Notes under the pieces: generated by a model
Told to the model about the DNA's origin: nothing
The model's input: the letters and a program-made list of their open reading frames with translations, nothing else
Database searches by the model: none
Position numbers and translations under genes: made by a program
Shown here: one piece after another, positions 9,946-17,554 of the stretch
Layout: every line of letters begins with the position of its first letter
Numbering within the stretch: the stretch's first letter is position 1
Assembly: GCF_002224285.1 (NCBI RefSeq)
Contig: NZ_CP022436.1
Span: forward strand, 4,278,001 to 4,342,000
DNA length: 64,000 nucleotides
DNA from: Arthrobacter sp. YN
GTDB taxonomy: Bacteria; Actinomycetota; Actinomycetes; Actinomycetales; Micrococcaceae
Direction: 5' to 3'

Positions 9946-10825
9946 TCGATTGTCCTTCCGCGAGCGATTCTGCGGCTTCTGCACAATTGCCGTGGCATGC
10001 CCAGCGGCGCTCCTCAGCTTAGTCGGAGTATGGAAACCGGCCATGCCTGACGATCAGTCGCAATTCGACCGCTGACGTGATCGGTGCGTGCGGTCGTAGG
10101 TGAACCGACCCGTTGACGGGTTCGCGCCCCGTCAGAACAGCGACATCAAGAATGAACAAACCTCCCACAATCTCGCTAAAGGTGCGAACTCATCAACATT
10201 GAGAAAATCGAAATGAGACGGTCTGCTTGGACATCGCGACCCCGGTACAGAGCCTTACGGATTGACCGAAGCCTTTACGAGAGGGGTCGAATTAAATAGA
10301 TTCTTTACGCGACGCCCTTGACGCCCGAGTACCAAGCAATGACTGCCGCAGTGAGACATGCACGGCGGCAACTATCGCCTCATACCGAAGAACCAGCTCA
10401 GCGCGCCGATAGCGGATGTTATGTCAATTTGAACAGTGATTATTGCCTCCGATGCACGATCACCCCTCTCCTCCTTGTCGGTCGCCGGATCCGCATCCCT
10501 GGACGCTTCAATGTGCCCCTGAACTGGGGAAATGCGCATCAAGCGGCTATTAGTGGTCGGTCGCGGGTCCATCGCAGCGGGCCCAGAAGCTGGGATGGAC
10601 CCGGCTGGAATGGCCCGCGAATCCGCGGATTTGCGCGGGCCGACAAGGTTCCGGATACGGTCGCTAAACCACCCGGCAGAAACCGATATGGTGCCGGCCA
10701 AAGGGGAAAGCGAAGTCGCGCCGCGCGACGAAACGTCACACCCTAGGACGTATTGCCAGGTTGACAGCACGGCCAGTAAGGCTGGTATGTGGGGGTCGGG
10801 CATCCGACCCCCTGGGTTCTGGCCG
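9946..10825. other. long gene-poor stretch at the left edge of the island
   Basis: About 880 bases with no gene I can defend. The longest frames are 10372-10803 on the minus strand and 10318-10746 on the plus strand. Both lack recognisable domains, and the minus frame is rich in Arg/Pro/Ser as expected of shadow translation. Short overlapping hairpins occur near 10108-10134. The stretch separates the sugar operon from the defence island and may be a decayed junction. Confidence 0.4.
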
Positions 10826-11599
10826 CTATTTGGGAGGTACGGCGACGTGTCTTTTTATGAGAGCCGCCATTCGTGGGGGCGGAGTACGGGGTGGTTCGTG
10901 CGCAACAGCCCCAAGTTCGACCTGGGCCACGATCTGATGGAGTGCTCTGGCACCGTCTCTGCGGTGACCCTTAAGCACGGCTTCTTCCTTGTCCAGCTTC
11001 CAGTCAAGCGATGCCTTATGGAGATGCGCCATCTCCAAAAGGGAGCAGAGATCAGCCAGGTCCTTTGGCGCTGATCGGGTTTGCATAGCCAAGGCTTTCA
11101 TAATCAAAGCGACTTCGATTCCCGGAATGGGCACGGAGAACTTCAATTCGCCTCCTGCCAGGAGCCGGGCCACTACCGATAGGTCAATCGGCTCCTGACT
11201 AAGGGCCAGGCCAAGCCCAGGGATTGCGTCGAAGGTTCTTCCTCCCAGTTCCTCCGTCCGCGCATTGAGCGTGCGGGGTACCAATAGATCCACCTCGACG
11301 AGCTCACCGTCCTCGCCTTTGACGTAATGGGATCCTGCGGTCGCCCGATAGTCTCGGGCCAACAGTTGGTGATGAAGCTTGAGCCCAGCAGCAGTCATTC
11401 CGTCGATGCCTGCGTCAGCGTCGGACGTACCCCTTCGGACTGCCAACTCACAGGGATACACATACATGAGCAGCTGTACCATATGACCTCCGACGACCCT
11501 GTAGTCGAGTCCTTCAGCTGCCGACGCTAGGTCCGCCAGAGCCTGGTATCCCCGGTCCGATGCTTGGGAAACGGAGTCCACGGTGATCGAGCGTTGCAA
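10826..11599 (-). CDS. AbiEii-like nucleotidyltransferase, putative type IV toxin
   Basis: A 257-residue protein with a polymerase-beta-like nucleotidyltransferase core. The GGHM motif is at 37-40, and RGTSDAD with its two metal-binding Asp residues is at 56-62. A third acidic segment, VEVDLLVP, is near residue 100. Such cores occur in AbiEii/MenA-type toxins. It starts at TTG two bases after the stop of the companion HTH gene, with an AAGGA site inside that gene's end. The layout, antitoxin-like gene first and nucleotidyltransferase second, is that of AbiE systems. Toxicity is inference. Confidence 0.7.
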   Translation of the reverse strand: MQRSITVDSVSQASDRGYQALADLASAAEGLDYRVVGGHMVQLLMYVYPCELAVRRGTSDADAGIDGMTAAGLKLHHQLLARDYRATAGSHYVKGEDGELVEVDLLVPRTLNARTEELGGRTFDAIPGLGLALSQEPIDLSVVARLLAGGELKFSVPIPGIEVALIMKALAMQTRSAPKDLADLCSLLEMAHLHKASLDWKLDKEEAVLKGHRRDGARALHQIVAQVELGAVAHEPPRTPPPRMAALIKRHVAVPPK

Positions 11600-11601
11600 T
11601 T

Positions 11602-12606
11602 TTAGTGCTTTCCTTTACTCTCGGATTTGGCCTCAATAGCTTCCCTCAGCCGGGCAGCGGCCTCGTCGGCGTCAGGTCCACTGCTACGCAGTACATCCCA
11701 CAACACGATGAGCGGGTCCGCCAGTGGGATATCAGTCTGCTTACCGAGCTCGGCTGTCTTCCACAAAGTGGGATCATCGGGAACGGTGACTATCAGTGTT
11801 GCGTCACGCGGTTCCGCTGGCGTGAAACCGGCCTCTGTGAAGTCCACCATCTCTCGGACGTACAGTCTCGTCGTAATGGGAAGGCGCCAAGGAGCGATGA
11901 GATCGGCGGCCGCATCACCTGAAACGAGCGGACTGGAATCCAAGTCCTGAGCCAACTGGACCGCAGCCTTCGCTTGTTCACCGGGTGAGTCGAGGCTGTA
12001 CCAAAACGTTGAGGCCCCGCCAGGGCCGGGATACGTTTCCATCCATCGGTCAACGAGCCGTCTGGTTTCCTTGTCCGTCCAGCCCTGGCTCATTCTGACC
12101 ACAAAATCATCCAGGGTTTTCAACGCGTTGGAGACAGCCTGCTGGCTAATCATGGCCGCGTCGGCTATGTCAGCCTGCTTCATTGGATCAGGGCTAACAA
12201 TCAATGCCCGTTCTGCGGCTAACTGTCCCCAAGGCATCTTTCCTCTCCGATGCTGGGCGCCCGGAACCCCCTCTTCGGTCTTCAAATCAAGCAGCCATCT
12301 ACCGCCGACGAGAACTGCGGGAGGTTCAATTGAGACCAGGTCCACCTCTCCTCTTTCAGCCGATGCCAGCACGGCATGGCCAGGCGATTTAACTACGTAC
12401 ATGATGGGTGTCTTCGGATGCCGGGCCAAGTCGGCCTCGATTTTGCTAGGGGTGGGGCTGAAGGCAGGGGCCAAGAGGGCAACAGTCTTAGCCGTGCCGC
12501 CCGGTAGAGACAAGGACAATGCCCGAAGATCGCCACCAGTAATCCGGACAGCCGCACGGCGCAGAACACGGAGCGCGAGCGATAAGGAACTCTCAACGTC
12601 GGTCAT
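11602..12606 (-). CDS. AbiEi-like HTH protein, putative antitoxin and autorepressor
   Basis: A 334-residue protein with a winged-helix/MarR-like segment around residues 135-170 (QADIADAAMISQQAVSNALKTL). The C-terminal domain contains LADPLIVLWDVLRSSG, a feature of AbiEi-like regulators found next to nucleotidyltransferases. It would neutralise the downstream AbiEii-like protein and bind its own promoter; an inverted repeat lies 15 bases before the start codon. Assignment to the type IV toxin-antitoxin class rests on gene order and weak similarity. Confidence 0.65.
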   Translation of the reverse strand: MTDVESSLSLALRVLRRAAVRITGGDLRALSLSLPGGTAKTVALLAPAFSPTPSKIEADLARHPKTPIMYVVKSPGHAVLASAERGEVDLVSIEPPAVLVGGRWLLDLKTEEGVPGAQHRRGKMPWGQLAAERALIVSPDPMKQADIADAAMISQQAVSNALKTLDDFVVRMSQGWTDKETRRLVDRWMETYPGPGGASTFWYSLDSPGEQAKAAVQLAQDLDSSPLVSGDAAADLIAPWRLPITTRLYVREMVDFTEAGFTPAEPRDATLIVTVPDDPTLWKTAELGKQTDIPLADPLIVLWDVLRSSGPDADEAAARLREAIEAKSESKGKH

Positions 12607-13135
12607 GATCCCTACATCATTTGTTCGAACAGTTCAAACAAGTGTAAGCGCATAATGCCGTTTATGATTGTTTGACTGATATTGGTAGCTTGGGGTATAA
12701 GCTCTCAAAGAGGTCATCAGCAGGATCGGAACACTAGAATCTGCGAACCCCGTTTCCGGCCACAGCGAGATCCGGATGCAGAACCGGGCGGCAGCTCCCT
12801 CGCAGCCACTCAGGATCCCAAGAATGAACCGCCGGCCAGGGACACCAACACTAGGGCGCACCGCGCCGCGATACGGTGCGAACCAACTCACCCCTGACTT
12901 CACGGATGAGAACGACAACCAGCATTTGCTTGATTCCCTGCCAGATCCCACGCTCACGACGTGGGGTCGTCAGCAACCGAGACAACAACGTCCGCAACGA
13001 CGGTCCTGAACTAATCCGGTTGCCGATCTCTAGGCACAATGATGTCCCAGTTGTTACTGGCTTATGTCTGTCCCACCGACCCAAGAAGTGGGGGACAGCT
13101 CGGGAACTGCGAGCCAGGTTGAACTGTCCCAGGCG
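12607..13135. other. intergenic stretch with toxin-antitoxin promoter
   Basis: About 530 bases. The end nearest the HTH gene holds the inverted repeat described separately. The rest has no supported gene; the short frames on both strands have no domains or ribosome sites. Confidence 0.4.
12621..12641. promoter_or_regulatory. inverted repeat operator before the AbiE-like pair
   Basis: Ten-base arms TTGTTCGAAC and GTTCAAACAA flank a single A, with one mismatch between arms. The left arm contains the perfect palindrome TGTTCGAACA. The site ends 15 bases before the ATG of the HTH gene, where a bound protein would block transcription. A TACACT hexamer just upstream on the coding strand could be the -10 box. 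Confidence 0.6.
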
Positions 13136-13585
13136 TCATCCCCTAAGACTTGATTCCGGAACGTCGGAGAATCCTGATTTGTAGCCGGCGTATCCGGCGT
13201 ATCCCGGATACCCGGGGTAGCCCGCGTAGCCGGGATATCCCGGGTAGCCGGGATACCCCCGGTAAGGCTGGGAGTCCCGCTTGAGAAGGCGGTTCCCAAC
13301 GACGGTGCCAAGGTAGTTTCCTTCCTTGTCGACAGCATCGTTATCGCCCCATGGGAACCAACCAATCCAGTTTCCATTTTTGTCAAAAAGGTATCGATCC
13401 TTCTCGCTACGACGGAAAGCGATGGGGTTACCTTTGGTATTGAAGTAAAAGACGGCCACTGGGGAACCTTTCCTGTTGTGAACGGCAAATGTTATGGACG
13501 GTGTTGGCGACGCCATCTCGCGGGCATGCTGGTAGCCCTGTGAAAGAAGTTGTGACGCGACCGCATCTGGCCGCCCCACAATCAT
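13136..13585 (-). CDS. 4-fold beta-flower protein with GYP/GYA tail
   Basis: A 149-residue protein. Four short repeats of the pattern N/D-x-x-G-x-x-hydrophobic lie at about 37-46 (NRKGSPVAVF), 49-57 (NTKGNPIAF), 67-76 (DKNGNWIGWF) and 85-94 (DKEGNYLGTV), the hallmark of the 4-fold beta-flower fold. Residues 108-135 form a low-complexity tail of Tyr-Pro-Gly and Tyr-Ala-Gly triplets. It begins six bases after the JAB-E1 gene. AGGAGG stands only one base before the ATG, so the GTG two codons later (13579) is a likely alternative start. Its position makes it the fourth member of the ubiquitin-like operon; function unknown. Confidence 0.7.
   Translation of the reverse strand: MIVGRPDAVASQLLSQGYQHAREMASPTPSITFAVHNRKGSPVAVFYFNTKGNPIAFRRSEKDRYLFDKNGNWIGWFPWGDNDAVDKEGNYLGTVVGNRLLKRDSQPYRGYPGYPGYPGYAGYPGYPGYAGYAGYKSGFSDVPESSLRG
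13181..13264 (-). repeat. 9-bp-period repeat encoding the GYP/GYA tail
   Basis: Imperfect nine-base units encode the Gly-Tyr-Pro and Gly-Tyr-Ala triplets of the beta-flower protein tail (residues 108-135). The unit number is likely to vary between strains through replication slippage. Confidence 0.7.
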
Positions 13586-13590
13586 GCCTC

Positions 13591-15069
13591 CTACTTGATC
13601 CGATGAATCGCCCGCTGCAGGATGTTCTCTGCCATGGCGAGGGCGCGCAGCGGCAACGGATGCTTCGTGGATGTTCGCGCTTGAACAACTGCCCGCCAGT
13701 CCTCGCGGTGCTCGGCAATCGCTATTCGGGTATCACCTAAAGCGGTCGCGTTCTCGAAAGTGCAGTATGGTCCGGAGGTTGCAGCAGAGTGTTCAAGTGT
13801 CTGTGTTGACAGCACATGACGCAGCGGAGCGGGGACGCCGCGCCCGCCCGGGTGTGCAGTGAGACTGACGAACTGCGCCAGAAGCGCGGCGCTAACGCTG
13901 GCGGAGAGCGCGGCGACGTTTTGGCGGGAGGGAAGTTCCCGGCCTGTGCCTGCGATGTACACAGGGTCATCCAAAAGCCCCTGCTTGTCGAGCGAAATCT
14001 CCCCGACAACCAGCTGACCAATGCAGGCCATGCACGGACGTCCAGGAACGAGGGTGTGCGCCCGCCATATCCCATTGCGCATTCGACCATCGGCGAAGGT
14101 GTCGAGAGCGATTCCGCCGTCAATGACCGGAATCAAGTCCGTGTAAGCGAGCGCGTTCAGCACTGCCCTGGGCCATGGCCGGTCCACGCAGGAAAAAATG
14201 ACGTCGTAATCGAGCGCCGCACTCACGCCGACGGGATCGGTGATACTTGTCTCGTGGCGATGGATCTCGAACGACTCCGCTGTCGCGGAAGACCTCATCA
14301 GCCGTGCGGCTACGTCAACCTTGGAACGTCCGAGTGCGGCGTCGAGCCTTGTTGCCCCGATCATACGGTCCAGGTTGGCCGTCTCAACGGCGTCGTAGTC
14401 CATCACGCCGACCGTAGTGAGACCGGTTGCAGCCAGACGCTGTGCAATGTCCAGGCCGACGCTGCCGCCGCCGACGACCAGCACACGCAGCCGCGCAATG
14501 GATGCCTGAGAACGCTCGCCCCACGAGGACACCGTCCGCTGTTGCGAGCGTGTGTTGGCAGGGATCCGCCGCAGTTCGCCATTCCATGTGACCCTCAGCT
14601 TAGGTGCCACGGATCGAACTGACTCCGCCCAAGTCGGCACCTTACGGTCGAACCAAAACCTGGCAGACCAGGAAGTGTCCCGTCCACCGAGAGTCATTCC
14701 CAGCAGCGGCATCTTGGTAATGGCACGGGCGACGCGCTCATACTCAGACTCCGTATCCCAGTCCATGTCACTGAGGAATTGCCAACCCCGAGAAGCAGGA
14801 TGGGAATGCAGGAGAACAAGCCCCTGGCCAGCGGCCCGGGCCTCATTCGAGGCACGGAGTACGTATCCACTGGTAAAAGATGCGTTCCCATGCACGTGTC
14901 TGTCGCCCTCGTTGGGCAGGATGACAGACCTGATTAACGCCGTCGTGCGCTCCATACCGGTGGATAGGACGTATGTAGCGGCAAGCACATCCTCCTGACC
15001 ATCCTCGCGAATGAGGTGGTCACGCATGGCTGCTTCGACTTCGCCGGTCATCGCTACCGAATACCGCAT
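13591..15069 (-). CDS. JAB peptidase-ThiF/E1 fusion protein
   Basis: A 492-residue fusion. The N-terminal JAB/JAMM domain has the probable catalytic Glu26, HSHP at 88-91, Ser100 and Asp103, a metalloprotease signature with a slightly longer spacer than the classic one. The C-terminal ThiF/E1 domain has the ATP loop GGGSVG at 200-205, Asp224, Asp226, Asn232, Arg235 and Lys250, then a CxxC at 346-349 that may bind zinc or supply the thioester Cys. Together they should process and adenylate the ubiquitin-like protein encoded upstream. The start at 15069 is one base after the E2-like stop codon. Confidence 0.88.
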   Translation of the reverse strand: MRYSVAMTGEVEAAMRDHLIREDGQEDVLAATYVLSTGMERTTALIRSVILPNEGDRHVHGNASFTSGYVLRASNEARAAGQGLVLLHSHPASRGWQFLSDMDWDTESEYERVARAITKMPLLGMTLGGRDTSWSARFWFDRKVPTWAESVRSVAPKLRVTWNGELRRIPANTRSQQRTVSSWGERSQASIARLRVLVVGGGSVGLDIAQRLAATGLTTVGVMDYDAVETANLDRMIGATRLDAALGRSKVDVAARLMRSSATAESFEIHRHETSITDPVGVSAALDYDVIFSCVDRPWPRAVLNALAYTDLIPVIDGGIALDTFADGRMRNGIWRAHTLVPGRPCMACIGQLVVGEISLDKQGLLDDPVYIAGTGRELPSRQNVAALSASVSAALLAQFVSLTAHPGGRGVPAPLRHVLSTQTLEHSAATSGPYCTFENATALGDTRIAIAEHREDWRAVVQARTSTKHPLPLRALAMAENILQRAIHRIK

Positions 15070-15070
15070 T

Positions 15071-15451
15071 TCAGGCCGCCTGCGGAATTGCGACAGAGAT
15101 GAAACCCCGCACGTGCCGGAGCCACGATAGAGCCGGTGGGACCGACATGTCGGTATTGGTGTATTCGCGTGAGTGCCTCTTCCATCCCGGTGGGCAGTCA
15201 ACCTCATCAACGTTCGTCGCGGCAAATGCAATCGATTCTGGAAGGTGGATCCAATGAGGCGGAACCATAGGCCAGCTCTGCACTTCGGAGACGCTGACGC
15301 CTGTTGTTACCGTCTGCCCGCTAAGGGCTCCGCCCACGGCGACGACATCGTAGAGGATACGGAGTCCGTCTGCCCGGGCCGGTGCACCGACTGCAGTCAT
15401 GTCATTGATGAACTGTTGGGCCGGTCCTGCCAGAACTGTGACTTCACTCAC
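15071..15451 (-). CDS. E2-like conjugating protein (prokaryotic E2 family E type)
   Basis: A 126-residue protein with the pattern of the prokaryotic E2 family E: a WPMVPPHWIHLP segment at 60-71 and CPPGWKRHSREY at 86-97. Cys86 is the only cysteine and is therefore the candidate catalytic residue accepting the modifier from the E1. It starts at GTG in a four-base overlap (GTGA) with the ubiquitin-like gene and ends one base before the JAB-E1 gene, so all three are translationally coupled. Family identity comes from motif memory plus context. Confidence 0.8.
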   Translation of the reverse strand: MSEVTVLAGPAQQFINDMTAVGAPARADGLRILYDVVAVGGALSGQTVTTGVSVSEVQSWPMVPPHWIHLPESIAFAATNVDEVDCPPGWKRHSREYTNTDMSVPPALSWLRHVRGFISVAIPQAA

Positions 15452-15885
15452 GCTACACCACCCACATGCTTGGCGGTTACGAACTCGTCTCCGTTACGGA
15501 TCTTCACGATTTGCGCGTCGGAGAAGGTCTGCGTGCCACCGGCAGGAAGAATGCGTGCGAGGTCGTAACCGGCTGGGTCCACTCCCGCGAGGCGCAGGAG
15601 CGCAGCCGCTGATTGGTCGTCGTCGTAGCTGCTCTGCGGTTCGCCGTCGATGGTGAAGTGGAGTTTCTGGCGAGAGACGAAGTGATCGCCATTCCTGAGG
15701 TTGATGATCTGCCCATCGCGGATCTTCTCTTCCACTCCGTTCTTTTTGAGCAAGAAGAGGTCGAAAACCTTCGGATCACGGCCGGCCAGGAGCAGCAGTG
15801 CTGCGGCTTCCTGGTCGCCGTCTTGGGTGTGGAATGCCTTGTCGTCGATGACGATCTGAAGGGAGGTGTTGGTGTGGGAGGCCAT
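15448..15885 (-). CDS. two-domain ubiquitin-like modifier (multiubiquitin)
   Basis: A 145-residue protein made of two tandem ubiquitin-like domains, about 9-70 and 74-137. Each has matching blocks: an opening beta strand, an AAALLLLAG or AAALLRLAG helix, and a closing DGQIINLRNGD or DAQIVKIRNGD strand. The C-terminus reads His-Val-Gly142-Gly143-Val-Ala, so two residues must be removed to expose the di-glycine. There is no di-glycine at the end of the first domain, so it is probably used as one unit. It starts at ATG with GGAGGG eight bases upstream and leads the operon. Confidence 0.88.
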   Translation of the reverse strand: MASHTNTSLQIVIDDKAFHTQDGDQEAAALLLLAGRDPKVFDLFLLKKNGVEEKIRDGQIINLRNGDHFVSRQKLHFTIDGEPQSSYDDDQSAAALLRLAGVDPAGYDLARILPAGGTQTFSDAQIVKIRNGDEFVTAKHVGGVA

Positions 15886-15949
15886 GTGGTGGCCCTCCTT
15901 TCTATTTTGTTCTGAACCTGCGTCTCTTCCGGGCCGGAAGAAGGTAACC

Positions 15950-16005
15950 TATACCTGTCGGGTAAATCCGACTCTATCACATGTTCCGTTTACCAAAGAG
16001 GTAAA
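15950..16005. promoter_or_regulatory. paired 17-bp palindromes before the ubiquitin-like operon
   Basis: TATACC-N5-GGTAAA at 15950-15966 and TTTACC-N5-GGTAAA at 15989-16005 are two copies of one site with identical 5-base spacers, 39 bp apart. They lie 65-120 bases before the ubiquitin-like start codon and on the promoter side of the divergent HTH genes. This arrangement is typical of repressor binding. The divergent HTH-ImmA protein is the nearest candidate binder. Confidence 0.65.
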
Positions 16006-16147
16006 GATTGCAGTTTGCGTGGATAAGCCCCCAGCTTGAACTCTCGTGTGTCACGGGGGCGCGCCTACGTGCTGTCGCCGATGGTCAGGCATCCGCAGCC
16101 GAAGATCTCCTCAGCCTTGTCAGGTATGCCCCCGGCTGGGGGACCTC

Positions 16148-16360
16148 ATGACCTTTCAAAGTGTTCAGATCGACGTCGACGCGGGGAAGCTGGCGCTCTC
16201 GATCGAGGAGGTTGAAATGCATGTACGACCACTCAGTCCCGACGGTGTTCCGCGGGATGTGCTAAGTCGGGCTTCATTGTCCGATCACGCTTCTTCCAAA
16301 GCGTTACTCGTCCAGGACTTCCATATTCGCGGCCGGTCAATCCTCCCGCCAGCGATCTGA
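16148..16360 (+). CDS. possible small protein upstream of the HTH-ImmA gene
   Basis: A 70-residue frame starting MTFQSVQIDVDAGK with a G-rich ribosome-like site five bases upstream, ending seven bases before the HTH-ImmA start. It is acidic then basic, with no recognisable domain, and does not look like a HigB/RelE toxin. Its position and start site are the only arguments for it, so it may be non-coding. Confidence 0.25.
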   Translation: MTFQSVQIDVDAGKLALSIEEVEMHVRPLSPDGVPRDVLSRASLSDHASSKALLVQDFHIRGRSILPPAI

Positions 16361-16367
16361 ATCGAGA

Positions 16368-17477
16368 ATGATGACCACCTACACCGCCACAGACCCGCAG
16401 TTTGACTTCGCCCCCCAGCCTGGACGCTGGCTACAACGGGAACTCGATCATCAAGCAATCAGCCAAGCACAACTCGCCGCTCGTACCGGTCTAAGCACCA
16501 AGCACATCAACCTCGTGATCAAGGGGACAGCAGCGCTTTCTCCTGAGGTTGCCGTTACCCTCGAACAAATTTTGGGGACATCTGCCGAGGCCTGGCTGCA
16601 TATGGAGGCTGAACGCCAGATTCATCAGGCCCGTAAGGACAGAAGCAGGGCCCTTGCCGGATTTGTCGACTGGGCGAGTTCCTTCCCTCGACAATTATTG
16701 ATTGATCGCAAAGTTATTGAAAAGACCGATGTGGGCTCTGAGCTTGCTGCAAAGCTTCTAGACTTCTTCTCAGTAGCATCGCCTTCTGCATATACAAAGA
16801 CCTGGCTCGAACCGCAAGCATCCTATAAAAGAAGTCAAGTTCATTCTATTGACCCAAATTTGACTGCTCTCTGGTTACGTTTGTCCGAACAGCATGCGGA
16901 GAGGCTAATGGCGAATGCACCAGCCTATGATGCTGCAAAGCTCAAGGCTGCTGCAGAACATCTTCCTAAGCTGACCGTAACTGAAGACGTTGCCGAGGCC
17001 TTTATACAGGCACAACAACTTTTGCTTACAGCAGGTGTTGTGCTTGTCTTTGTGCCTGAAGTCCCAAACACGCGTATCAGTGGTGTGTCGCGTTGGATTA
17101 ATGGGACGCCAATGATCGCCGTAACAAGTCGCTATAAAGCTCTCGATAGTTTGTGGTTCACCATTTTGCATGAAATTGCACACGTACTTCTCCACCCCAA
17201 GAGAAGCACATTCATAGATGAGGGTTTCAAAGCGGACGACGATGCCGATGCGCAAGAGACGGCTGCGAATACATTTGCGCAAGACCACCTAATACCCGCA
17301 GACTATAGGGCACAACTCACTAGAAACACAACAGAGAAGGGGATAGTTTCGCTTGCCAAAACACTAGGCGTCGCTCCCAGTCTGGTCGCTGGTCAATGGT
17401 CTTTCCGCACCAAGATCTGGGGCGGACCGATCGCAAAGCTGCGAAAGAAGATTGATCTTGCCGAACTGTTGAGCTAG
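16368..17477 (+). CDS. XRE/HigA-like HTH fused to ImmA/IrrE metallopeptidase
   Basis: A 369-residue protein. The N-terminal HTH at about 20-75 has the QAQLAARTGLSTKHINLV recognition unit. The C-terminal ImmA/IrrE (COG2856) domain has the zinc motif HEIAH at 268-272 with Glu269 as the likely catalytic base, followed by ADAQETAANTFAQD, which supplies the third ligand. ImmA-type peptidases inactivate HTH repressors on stress signals, and HTH-plus-ImmA pairs control CBASS defence operons. Here both parts are in one chain, divergent from the ubiquitin-like operon. The gene is noticeably AT-rich against its neighbours, a sign of transfer. A solitary HigA-type antitoxin is the alternative. Confidence 0.85.
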   Translation: MMTTYTATDPQFDFAPQPGRWLQRELDHQAISQAQLAARTGLSTKHINLVIKGTAALSPEVAVTLEQILGTSAEAWLHMEAERQIHQARKDRSRALAGFVDWASSFPRQLLIDRKVIEKTDVGSELAAKLLDFFSVASPSAYTKTWLEPQASYKRSQVHSIDPNLTALWLRLSEQHAERLMANAPAYDAAKLKAAAEHLPKLTVTEDVAEAFIQAQQLLLTAGVVLVFVPEVPNTRISGVSRWINGTPMIAVTSRYKALDSLWFTILHEIAHVLLHPKRSTFIDEGFKADDDADAQETAANTFAQDHLIPADYRAQLTRNTTEKGIVSLAKTLGVAPSLVAGQWSFRTKIWGGPIAKLRKKIDLAELLS

Positions 17478-17554
17478 AACCTAATCTTCATCGTCGACAT
17501 GTTAGCCAAAATGTCTCAAACTAGTATTCCTGCCTCCAATTTTGGAATGAGTTC

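Noticed and set aside
10108..10134. A tRNA T-arm-like hairpin that could mark an attachment site
   Set aside because: The loop lacks the conserved A, and no acceptor or anticodon arm is next to it. No matching direct repeat was noticed at the right edge.
10372..10803. A 143-codon minus-strand frame in the gene-poor left edge
   Set aside because: No ribosome site or domain, and overlapping frames on the other strand are equally long, so coding cannot be claimed.
16046..16360. A HigB/RelE-type toxin partner for the HTH-ImmA protein
   Set aside because: The frame has none of the conserved toxin residues; only a weak hypothetical at 16148 is kept.
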